Of a DNA stretch of 64,000 nt, positions 26,337-36,000 are shown piece after piece. Source of the stretch: Tenacibaculum skagerrakense (GTDB lineage: Bacteria > Bacteroidota > Bacteroidia > Flavobacteriales > Flavobacteriaceae); assembly GCF_004345825.1 (NCBI RefSeq), contig NZ_SLXM01000007.1:186001-250000 (forward strand). The letters run 5' to 3'. The position numbers and the translations under genes were made by a program. Within the stretch, counting starts at the first letter, position 1. The number at the start of each line of letters is the position of its first letter. The notes below the pieces were generated by a model that made no database searches, was not told the DNA's origin, and worked only from the letters and a program-made list of their open reading frames with translations.

Positions 26337-26627
26337 ATGGGAAATCCAGCAGCAAGAGTAACCGATATGCACGTTTGTCCGATGGTAACAGGAACTGTAC
26401 CTCATGTTGGAGGGCCAATTTTACCAGCAGGAGAACCAACGGTTTTAATTGGAGGTATGCCTGCCGCTAGAGTTGGAGATATGGCAACTTGTACTGGTCC
26501 GCCAGACACAATAGTTGCAGGATCAGGAACTGTATTGATAGGAGGGATGCCCGCAGCAAGAATGGGAGACAGTACCTCACATGGAGGAACAATCGTTTTA
26601 GGTGAATTCACAGTACTAATAGGATAA
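26337..26627 (+). CDS. PAAR tip protein (Afp10-like)
   Basis: 96 residues with the PAAR hallmarks: NPAARVTDMHVCP at the start, two PAARxGD blocks (MPAARVGDMATC and MPAARMGDSTSHGG) and VLIGG repeats. PAAR proteins form a metal-binding cone that sharpens the VgrG spike. There is no C-terminal toxin extension, so it is structural. In Afp the gp25 gene precedes the PAAR gene; here PAAR comes first. Confidence 0.95.
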   Translation: MGNPAARVTDMHVCPMVTGTVPHVGGPILPAGEPTVLIGGMPAARVGDMATCTGPPDTIVAGSGTVLIGGMPAARMGDSTSHGGTIVLGEFTVLIG

Positions 26628-26631
26628 ACAA

Positions 26632-27045
26632 ATGGAAAACAAAAAAGCTTTTTTAGGAATAGGTTGGGGATTTCCACCTGAGTTTTCGGAAGATTTGAAC
26701 GAAGTTGTGATGATATCTGAAGAAGAAGATATAAAAAGTAGCCTAGAGATATTGTTGAATACTCGATTAGGAGAGCGTGTAATGTTGCCTAATTATGGCT
26801 GTAATCTTCAAGAATTATTATTCGAAAAGTTAGACCGTACTTTAATTACCTATGCCAAAGAACTCATTGAAACAGCAATTCTATATCACGAACCAAGAAT
26901 AGATGTTATCAAAATAGATGTCTCTGAAACTGATCCTTTAGAAGGACAATTAATTATCAAAATTGAATATAGAATACGAGCTACCAACAGTAGAACTAAT
27001 GTTGTTTTTCCTTTTTATAAAGGTGAAGGAACAGATATAAATTAA
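26632..27045 (+). CDS. Baseplate wedge protein, gp25/GPW family (Afp9-like)
   Basis: 137 residues. LGIGWGFPPEF, the stretch SLEILLNTRLGERVMLPNYG and the following LFEKLD match gp25-like proteins, including the arginine-containing TRLGER(V/L) loop. Gp25 starts sheath assembly by binding the sheath at the baseplate. It is 4 bases after the PAAR gene and 8 before the baseplate J gene. Confidence 0.93.
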   Translation: MENKKAFLGIGWGFPPEFSEDLNEVVMISEEEDIKSSLEILLNTRLGERVMLPNYGCNLQELLFEKLDRTLITYAKELIETAILYHEPRIDVIKIDVSETDPLEGQLIIKIEYRIRATNSRTNVVFPFYKGEGTDIN

Positions 27046-27053
27046 AAGGAATC

Positions 27054-30000
27054 ATGAGTAAAATCATACCAAATATATTAACCCGTAACGGAACAGGACA
27101 AGAGCAACGTTTTATTCAAGCTCTAGATCCTGAGAATTTCGAATTACACGATTTTACAATTGAAGATTGGATTTTATTCGCTTACAATTTTTCAAAGAAT
27201 GTAAATTACTTTTCAACCAAAGATTATGAAGTAGTTGCAGGAGATTGGAAAAACTTTTTCAAACAACTTACCACAGAGGAAATTCCGTACAGAGGAACCC
27301 GAGAATATGATAAATTAAAAGAGTCTGTAGCTAAGAATTTAGCAGAAATGTCTAAAGATGCTAAAGTTACTGCGCATCTAACATTATTTATCTGTTTTTT
27401 AAACCTATTAGAATTATCTAAAGAAAGATTTAATCAACTAACCAAACGTCATTTAGATTTTTATTATAAAGAAATTTTACAAGTAGATAAAAGAGAACCT
27501 ATTGCAGATCAAGCGCATGTGCTTTTTGAATTGGCAAAAAAAGTTACCGACCAGCAAATAGTTGAAGGTACTGCTTTAGATGCTAAAAAAGATGCTTTAG
27601 GAAATCCGCTTGTGTATAAAACTACCGAAGAGCTAATTGCTAACAAAACAACTGTTAGTCAATTAAAAACATTGTATAACAGCAACACAGAAGAGGTAAA
27701 GAAAATTAAAGTTAGTAACAATGTAAAAACCAAAGATGGATTAGAAGAGCCATTAGAAGAAGGTAAACCTTACTGGTATCCTTTTGGTTATCCTGAAACT
27801 GCAAAAAATGTTGATGAACTGCCTGATGCAAAGCTTGGTTTTTCAATTGCTTCACCGATGTTGTTCTTGAAGGAAGGTTTACGAACAGTTACAATTACGT
27901 TTAACTTCGATGATAATTTTAGTAGTAAAACAGTAAATATTGATGAAGTAATTAAAAGCATCTCATTGTTTGCTAGTGGTCAAGAAAATTGGATAGAACC
28001 AGAATTAACGTTAATTGACAATGCCAATGATGGCGAATTCAATACAAATAAAAAGGAAGTACAATTTACGTTTCAATTAGATTATGATGCGGATGCTTTA
28101 GTAAATTATAATCAAGAATTTTTGCTTACAAAATACAATACAACGCATCCGTTAGTTCGTTTCGAATTTGATGTGTCTAATGAAACTGGTTATGAGTTTT
28201 ATAAGCTTTTAGCAGAAAATACCTTAAATGAAATTACAATAAACACAGATGTACAAGGTATCACCTCTGTAGCTATTGAAAACGATAATGGAAGCTTAAA
28301 ATCAAACAAGCCATTTACTCCTTTTACAACTAGACCAATCATAGGAAGCAATTTTACTATAAACTATGAAGAGGCTTTTTCAAAAGAGTGGACTGAATTC
28401 ACAGTAAATCTTAGATGGAAAAATGTACCAGAGGATTTAAAAACTTGGTATGCAGCTTATATGAAGTCTACCTCTTATTCATCAATAAATGGTTATGCTA
28501 GTTTACTAGGGAAAACTATTTCAGAGAATGAAGACAACTTGATTGTATCTGGCCCAGAGTATTTTAAAATTGAAAAAAGATTATTGCATGCTGGAGGTGT
28601 TAGCAAAGAAACAGAAGGAGCAATTATTAATCTTTTTGAAAGAGAAACAATTATAGATGGAGAAAATGTAGAAATAACATATTCTTCTATTATAACTACT
28701 CAAAACGTCGCAAATTCTTATGGAATAGATAAAGCAGGACCTTTACAATTGTCTTTAGAACAATCTTTTTTACATGAATTGTATCCAAAGTTATATGCAT
28801 TGGCTGTTAGTTCTCAAAGTAAGACAATTAATTTGCCTAACGAACCTTATACACCTCTTATTGAAGGAATTTCTGTTGGTTATGTAGCAGAAGAATCATT
28901 AGTAATGTCTGAAGCAGCTAAATCAGATAATAGAATTCAATTATTTCACGAGCATGCTTTTGGTCAAAGCGAAGAAAACTATGCGATAAAGAAATATTTA
29001 CAGGAAGAGAAAAACATTATTGACGTATTTGATAAAGACACTATTCAAACAGTATTAGTACCAAGATATTGTCTTGGAGGACACTTATATATTGGGCTTG
29101 AAGAGGTTGTAAATCAACAAAGTGTTGCATTATTAATTCAAGTGTTAGAGGGAAGTGAAAATCCTCTTACAGATAGTTTTACTGATACCGAAAAAGTACT
29201 TTGGTCAGTATTGTGTAATAATAAATGGAAGAGTTTAGAAGATAGTATTATTTCAAACGACGCTGATAATTTTTTAAAGTCAGGAATTTTCAAATTTACG
29301 ATTCCAAGAGAAGCAACATCCGATAATACGTTACTACCAGAAGGCTATGTTTGGATTAAAGCACAAATGAATAAATCATTCGATGCTGTTTGTCAGGCTA
29401 TCGATATACATGCGCAAGCTGTATTAGCAAGTTTCGAAAATAATAATAACGAAGTAAGTCATTTAAAAGACGGATTACCGGCAGGAACTATCAAAAAGAT
29501 GGTGACTAGAATTCCGCAAGTAAAAGGTATTTCACAACCTTATAATGCATTTGGAGGAAGTCCCGAAGAAACGGATGAAAAGTTCTACAGAAGAATAAGC
29601 GAACGTCTACGTCACAAAAACAGAGCAATTACACTTTGGGACTATGAACATATCATTTTACAAGAATTTCCAGAAATTTATAAAGTAAAATGTCTAAATC
29701 ATACATCAGAAACAAGTTTTACTTCGGCTGGAAATGTTACCATAGTTGTAGTTCCTGATACCGTAAATAAAAATGTATTCGATATCTATCAGCCTCGTGT
29801 TAGCATGGCTTTATTAAACAAAATTAAAGCTCATGTAAATGCATTAAATACACTTCATGTAGAGGCAAACATTATCAACCCAAATTACGAAGAGGTAGCA
29901 ATTGGTTTAGAAGCAAAATTCTATGATGGATATGATGAGAATTTTTATAAAGAACAGTTAAAAACTGATATTACAAAGTTCTTATCACCGTGGGCTTTTG

Positions 30001-30245
30001 ACGATACAAAAGAAGTCACTTTCGGAATTGCGCTTCACAAAAGTGTATTAATAGATTATATAGAGAAACTTCCTTATGTAGATTATCTACAAAATGTAAC
30101 GATGAATGGTGATGCTAACATTTACAAGATTGTTCCAAGCGATCCAAAATCAATTTTAGTATCCGCTAAAGAGCATTCAGTAAGTACGGTATTAACTACT
30201 TGTAAAGGAACCAAAACAATCATTGAACCAGTATGTCAACTATAA
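27054..30245 (+). CDS. Baseplate J-like wedge protein (Afp11-like)
   Basis: 1063 residues. The last third shows the baseplate J-like signature FGGSPEETDEKFYRRISERL and LWDYEHIILQEFPEIYKVKC, followed by a VTIVVVPD strand. The N-terminal 250 residues are helical and contain ERFNQLTKRHLDFYYKEILQ, also found in eCIS Afp11 relatives. Such proteins (gp6-like) form the baseplate wedges. The next gene overlaps its last 13 bases. Confidence 0.9.
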   Translation: MSKIIPNILTRNGTGQEQRFIQALDPENFELHDFTIEDWILFAYNFSKNVNYFSTKDYEVVAGDWKNFFKQLTTEEIPYRGTREYDKLKESVAKNLAEMSKDAKVTAHLTLFICFLNLLELSKERFNQLTKRHLDFYYKEILQVDKREPIADQAHVLFELAKKVTDQQIVEGTALDAKKDALGNPLVYKTTEELIANKTTVSQLKTLYNSNTEEVKKIKVSNNVKTKDGLEEPLEEGKPYWYPFGYPETAKNVDELPDAKLGFSIASPMLFLKEGLRTVTITFNFDDNFSSKTVNIDEVIKSISLFASGQENWIEPELTLIDNANDGEFNTNKKEVQFTFQLDYDADALVNYNQEFLLTKYNTTHPLVRFEFDVSNETGYEFYKLLAENTLNEITINTDVQGITSVAIENDNGSLKSNKPFTPFTTRPIIGSNFTINYEEAFSKEWTEFTVNLRWKNVPEDLKTWYAAYMKSTSYSSINGYASLLGKTISENEDNLIVSGPEYFKIEKRLLHAGGVSKETEGAIINLFERETIIDGENVEITYSSIITTQNVANSYGIDKAGPLQLSLEQSFLHELYPKLYALAVSSQSKTINLPNEPYTPLIEGISVGYVAEESLVMSEAAKSDNRIQLFHEHAFGQSEENYAIKKYLQEEKNIIDVFDKDTIQTVLVPRYCLGGHLYIGLEEVVNQQSVALLIQVLEGSENPLTDSFTDTEKVLWSVLCNNKWKSLEDSIISNDADNFLKSGIFKFTIPREATSDNTLLPEGYVWIKAQMNKSFDAVCQAIDIHAQAVLASFENNNNEVSHLKDGLPAGTIKKMVTRIPQVKGISQPYNAFGGSPEETDEKFYRRISERLRHKNRAITLWDYEHIILQEFPEIYKVKCLNHTSETSFTSAGNVTIVVVPDTVNKNVFDIYQPRVSMALLNKIKAHVNALNTLHVEANIINPNYEEVAIGLEAKFYDGYDENFYKEQLKTDITKFLSPWAFDDTKEVTFGIALHKSVLIDYIEKLPYVDYLQNVTMNGDANIYKIVPSDPKSILVSAKEHSVSTVLTTCKGTKTIIEPVCQL

Positions 30246-32953
30246 ATCAACATATCACAATTCCTAAAAATGTTAGTTCTAATAACGATTTAGATTTTCA
30301 TTTTTTACGTAAAGAAGGAATTGCTTATTTAGAGCAGCTTGGAGGTAAATTATGGACCGATTTCAACTCACACGATCCTGGAATTACCATCTTAGAAATG
30401 TTATGTTATGCGATTACGGATTTAGGAATGCGAATCGATATTCCGCTTGAGAATTTATTAGCATCAAAAGATCCAAAAAAAGCTATCCAAACACAGTTTT
30501 ATAAAGCTTCAGAAATTTTTCCATCTAAACCTGTAAATGAGTTTGACTATAGAAAGTTGTTTATTGATTTAGAGGGTGTGAAAAATTGTTGGTTACGAAA
30601 ATTTGACAAAACGGTATATGTAGATTGTAAAAACAGTTTGCTGTCGTATGCTGAGTTTACTGATATTCCAGATGAATTTCAGAAAGATTTTAAACTGAAA
30701 GGATTGTATACGTTATTAGTCGATTTTGAAGATAAAGTTGATAAAGTATTGGTTATAAATAAGATTAAAAAGACCTACCATAGCAATCGAAATTTATGTG
30801 AAGATTTAATTGAAGTAAAACAAGTTGAATCGCAACCAATATCGGTTTGTGCAAATATTGATGTCTTTTCTGAAGTTGATGAAGAGTGGGTGTATGCCAA
30901 TATTTTATATCAAATAGAAAATTACTTATCGCCTTCTCTGCAATTCTATTCTTTAGAAGGAATGCAAGATAAAGGATATTCAACTGATGAAATCTTTGAA
31001 GGTCCGGTTTTATCAAATGGTTTTATAGATACTGAAGAGTTAAAAGAAGCAGAGCTTCGCACAGAAGTCCGTCTTTCAGATATCATGAAAATTATCATGA
31101 ATGTGGAAGGTGTAAAACTGATTAAAGATATTTCGGTTGGTTTTTGTGATGATACTATTGTACAGGAAAACAAATGGGTAGTATGTATTGATAAAGACAA
31201 AAAACCTGTTTTATGTAGCAAAAGTACCTTCAATTTTACTAAAGGATTTTTACCACTGAATTTAAATTTAGAGAGGGTTGAAACTTATAAAGCTCAGATT
31301 AAAGAAGATGCAATAGCTGCTCAAGAAATTTCGAAGGAAGATTTAATTTTAGATTTACCAAAAGGAGTTGCTTTAGAATCTGAGGAATACACAACAATTC
31401 AAAACGATTTTCCAGATGCTTATGGAATCGGACAAGAAGGTTTAGGAATACATGTAACCAATTCAAGAAGAGCAAAAGCCAAACAATTAAAGGGATATTT
31501 AACTTTTTTCGACCAAATTTTAGCAACCTATTTCAAGCATTTGTCAGAAGTAAGTACGTTGTTATCAGTATCAGGAACTGAAACACGTTCTTTCTTTACG
31601 CAAGCTGTTAAAGATATTAAAGACTTCGACGATTTAGTAAGTGAATATCCTCAATCTAATGATGATGAATTGACAGAACTTTTACTAAGTCAATTCGATA
31701 ATAATATCGAAAGAAGAAACTCAATTTTAGATCATCTTATTGCCCGTTTTGCGGAACGTTTCGGAGAGTATACTTTTTTAATGAAGGCACTTTACGGTAC
31801 GGCAACTGATGAAATAGTTTTAGCGAATAAAGAGGCTTTCCTAAAAGATTATAAAGTAATTAGTTCACATCGTGGATTGGCATTTAATTATTACAATCAA
31901 CCTAAAACAAACCTTTGGGATACGCTAAACATATCAGGTTTTCAAAAACGAATTGCTCGTTTAATGGGAATTACCAATGAAAAAAGAAGACATCTAACGA
32001 ATTCAAATGTTGAGGTATATGATTTAGTAAGTGGCGGAAACACTGTATATCGTTGGAGAATTAAAGATAATGATGGGAATATTTTAGTGTCTGCCACAGA
32101 TGATTATCCAACTACAGCATTTGCAGTAGAAGAATTATATTTTGCGGCTTTACAAATTGTTCAAACTACAGAAAGAGCAGTAGAAAATGCATTTGAAAAA
32201 AGCAATTTAGATGATGTACAAATCGGAAACTTAAAGATTCACGCAAGTACGCCTTCAAACCCAAGTATTCCAGTAAAATATTCATTTGATGTAATTAATC
32301 CTGAAGAATCTGAAAGTAGTTCAGACTACATTATTGCGAAGCAGTTTAAATATTATGAGGATACAAATGAGTTAAAAGAAGCAATTCTGTACCTCATTAA
32401 TTTCATGAAAAATGAGTTTACGGAAGAAGGAATTTTTCTAGTAGAACATATGTTGCTTCGTCCAGATGTTACCACAAATACAACTAAAGGATTTCTACCA
32501 ATTTGTGCTGATAATTGTGATGACTGTGGAACGATCGATCCGTATTCATACAGAGTTAGTATTGTACTTCCTGGATTTACCTATCGTTTTTCTAATCCAG
32601 ATTTTAGAAGATACATAGAAGATGTTATCAGAGAAGAATTACCATCACATATACTTCCAAGAATTTGTTGGGTAGGAGCAAGAAAAGGAATTACAGAAGA
32701 CAATGATCTTTTCAGATTTGAAAAAGCATACAAAGAATACTTATTCAAAAGAACCAACTCAGCACAAGAGCAACCGCAACCAGAATTGAAGAATTTAATG
32801 TTTGCTATGCGTGAACTAAATACAGTATATCCTGTTGGTAGATTAACAGATTGCGACGCAGAAGATGAGGCATTAGATGGAAGAGTAATTCTAGGACAAT
32901 CGAGCATTGGAATGATTGAAGAAGATAAAGAAGAGAATACAAATAACAACTAA
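30233..32953 (+). CDS. Baseplate protein (Afp12-like, gp7-type)
   Basis: 906 residues. The N-terminus contains LWTDFNSHDPGITILEMLCY and AITDLGMRIDIP, a motif strongly conserved in the second large wedge protein of eCIS. The C-terminal part carries a Cys cluster (CADNCDDCG) and PSHILPRICWV, typical of this group. It starts within the end of the preceding gene (13-base overlap), so the two wedge proteins are probably made in fixed ratio. Function as wedge partner is inferred from the family. Confidence 0.87.
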   Translation: MSTINQHITIPKNVSSNNDLDFHFLRKEGIAYLEQLGGKLWTDFNSHDPGITILEMLCYAITDLGMRIDIPLENLLASKDPKKAIQTQFYKASEIFPSKPVNEFDYRKLFIDLEGVKNCWLRKFDKTVYVDCKNSLLSYAEFTDIPDEFQKDFKLKGLYTLLVDFEDKVDKVLVINKIKKTYHSNRNLCEDLIEVKQVESQPISVCANIDVFSEVDEEWVYANILYQIENYLSPSLQFYSLEGMQDKGYSTDEIFEGPVLSNGFIDTEELKEAELRTEVRLSDIMKIIMNVEGVKLIKDISVGFCDDTIVQENKWVVCIDKDKKPVLCSKSTFNFTKGFLPLNLNLERVETYKAQIKEDAIAAQEISKEDLILDLPKGVALESEEYTTIQNDFPDAYGIGQEGLGIHVTNSRRAKAKQLKGYLTFFDQILATYFKHLSEVSTLLSVSGTETRSFFTQAVKDIKDFDDLVSEYPQSNDDELTELLLSQFDNNIERRNSILDHLIARFAERFGEYTFLMKALYGTATDEIVLANKEAFLKDYKVISSHRGLAFNYYNQPKTNLWDTLNISGFQKRIARLMGITNEKRRHLTNSNVEVYDLVSGGNTVYRWRIKDNDGNILVSATDDYPTTAFAVEELYFAALQIVQTTERAVENAFEKSNLDDVQIGNLKIHASTPSNPSIPVKYSFDVINPEESESSSDYIIAKQFKYYEDTNELKEAILYLINFMKNEFTEEGIFLVEHMLLRPDVTTNTTKGFLPICADNCDDCGTIDPYSYRVSIVLPGFTYRFSNPDFRRYIEDVIREELPSHILPRICWVGARKGITEDNDLFRFEKAYKEYLFKRTNSAQEQPQPELKNLMFAMRELNTVYPVGRLTDCDAEDEALDGRVILGQSSIGMIEEDKEENTNNN

Positions 32954-33002
32954 ATAACGTAAAAAACATAGTGTTTTATAACACAGCCAAAACACATTCG
33001 GT

Positions 33003-36000
33003 ATGGAAACTAAACTAAAAGATATCACTACAGAGTACAGCAGGTTTAATACCAATCAGGTATTAACAGCTAAGCAATTAAATTCTTTCATCGATTATTT
33101 TGATGATCAAGATCGTTTGTCAAGAATAGGATTAAGTGGTGTTGGAATTGCATGTGGATTTCACCTTAGTCCTGAGTTTACAGTAGATAAATCGGCAATA
33201 AATAGTTTAACAATTACACAAGGAGCCGGAGTTACAACGGATGGTGATTTAGTTCAGTTTCATGATTTAATAGAGAAGAATTTAAAGTCTAAGAAGTTCA
33301 AGTTTTTCAAGAAGTTTGAAGACAATGATGCTAAATATCCGAAGTTTTTAAACAGTCAAAACAATCAGTATAACTTATGGGAAGTGTATACTGAAAGTGA
33401 TAGTTCTTATACCAATTTAGTTGAGTTTACCGATATCAATAAAATGGCTGTGCTATTGTATTTAGAGCAATATCCAAATGAAGATGCGCTGTGTAATAAA
33501 CTGAATTGTGATAATCAAGGAATTGAGCAAATTAACAACTTACGTGTTTTATTAATTAGTTGCGAAGATATAGAAGCAATAGCTGCTAAAGACGATATTT
33601 TTACACAACACGATTGGTTTAAGATTAACGATTCTTTACCAGTTGTTGAGGCTAAAAGAGTAGTACTAAATGAAAATAATACAGAAACATTTTCTTCTTT
33701 AAAAGGCTTGTACAATTCAGCTGTTAAAGATGAAAGCATTGCTACGGATTTAATCTTAGGATACGAAGTAATTTTAAATAAGTTCGGATTACCGCTTATC
33801 AGTAACAAAATAAAATCATTATTCAGTTTTAGTCCCTTAAGTGTTCCGTTAGATTTTCAGTATCGATATGACACCTTAAAAGATTTAATTGATACCTATA
33901 ATGAAATCAAGCAATTATTATTACACATCAATGTAAATTGTTGTCCAAATATCGGAGCATTTCCAAAGCATTTAATGTTAGGAAAAATAGCTGCAACTGA
34001 AATCCCGGAATTAAGACACCGATTTTATAACTCTCCAATTGTTAGTACAGAAGATGATAATCTTAGTAAGATTCAATTGTTGTTAAACAGAGCTATTTCA
34101 ATTGCAAACAGTTATATAGGAACTACACAAACCAAGGAAATAGAAATCACGCCTTCAATGGCACATACTAATTTAAGTGATAAAGCTGTTCCTTTTTACT
34201 ACAATGTATCTAATAACTTATTACAAAACTGGAATTTTCAAAAGACGGTAAATTATAAAGCAAATCAGAATTTAAGTTACCATAAAACGAATCTTGATGC
34301 ATCATTACCGATTCAAAATCCTTTAGCCTATAATATCGATAAAAATGATTTCTATCGAATTGAAGGACATCAAGGAAAAATGTATGGAGAAGCGTTAGCA
34401 AAGATTCAAAAGCTTAAGAAAGATTATGGATTAAGTTTCGATGTAAAAACACTTTCAATCAATGCAACTACTCAAACTATTAATATCAATGATTATGAGT
34501 GCGAGTTTGAAGATTTGAAAATGCTATTAAACGCATGGAAAGCAGAACAAAATTGTATTCTTTCTGAAGTAAGTAAAACCTTTTCTGCATTTAAATTAAC
34601 AGAGCCAAAAGTAAATACTGTTGCGGATAAGTATAAAAATGTAAGAGATGCAGTAAAAGATTCTGCAGGAGATGAAGTAGTAATGACTAGAGATGTAATG
34701 ACGTCGAAAGAAACATTATTCAAAACAGATTTTGTAAGTAAAGAATATGCATTTAATGATGGATTACTAGAGGATCAAAAGTTTTTATCCGATCAAGAAA
34801 TGTTGTACAAATCGTATGATAAAAACATCATTGAGGAAAACTTAACGAAAGAGCAAGATACGCTAGGAGTTATTATAGCAGACATTTTTGATAAAAATAA
34901 GGGCGGTTCTTCAAGTGATATTCTTGTAGAGCTTGAAAAAGAAATTGCGCCAATAAGAGAGAGTGAAGTTTGGGTAAAAGAACCAGAATTATCGGATTTT
35001 ATTTTAACTGATATCACAGAAACGTTAGTACACGCTTTTGTTTTAGATACTAAGGTTCCATTAGATATTAGAGATATTAACGATAGTATTTTAGTAAGTT
35101 ATAAATTAACTATCGAAAAATTATGTCAGCAAGTAAAAAAATTACAGGCAAGATACAATGCAACTACGTTAGCATTAACAACGAAACAAATACTTGGATT
35201 GTTAATTAATCAATTGTCAATTGTTTGTTGCTCAGGTAAAAAATTAGAAACCTTACTTGCAGAAATTGAAAAAAGAAAACGTAAAATATTAGAAAGAATA
35301 CAACTTTCAGAATTTGTAAAACATCATCCAGGTTTAGAGCATAAAGCTGGAGTTATTCCAGGAGGAACTTTTGTAATGGTGTATGTTACTGAAAATGCTT
35401 CTGATACCAATACGTTTAACGATGTAATTTTAGATGTAATTTTTAGAAATCAACCAACTGACGAAAAACCAATAGATACAATTTTCGATAGGACTAGAGA
35501 TACTGCGTTTCCTGTTAAAAATGAATTTTTAGAAAAAGAAGGTTTATTTAGCTTTAAAAACGGAGGAGTTATAAATCTTTGGGATAAAAGCTCCACTATT
35601 AACTTTTCATTTGTAGATACTAAGTCAACAGATTTTACCAAGCGTTTGTTCTTAGATGATGATGTGGTATTAGTGGGAAAAACATTAGGAGATACCGTTG
35701 TAAACTTTACAGCATTTTTAAATAGAGCTTGGTCTAGAGCAGGATTATCAGAAGTTATTTCTGCGGAAGGAACATTAATGTATAGGGATGGTTCTGTAGG
35801 AATGAGAATTACGATTAAAGATCGTTTAGTGCCAAAAGATCAATACTACTTCCAAATTTACAACCCAGCGGTAGTAGGAACCAATAACAGATTGTATTTC
35901 GACGAAAACGAAGTAATTCGTGAAAATGAAACGTTGAGAAATACAGTAGTAGCAGATTTTTCATTGCCATACATGTGTTGTTCAGATTGTGCGCCAATTA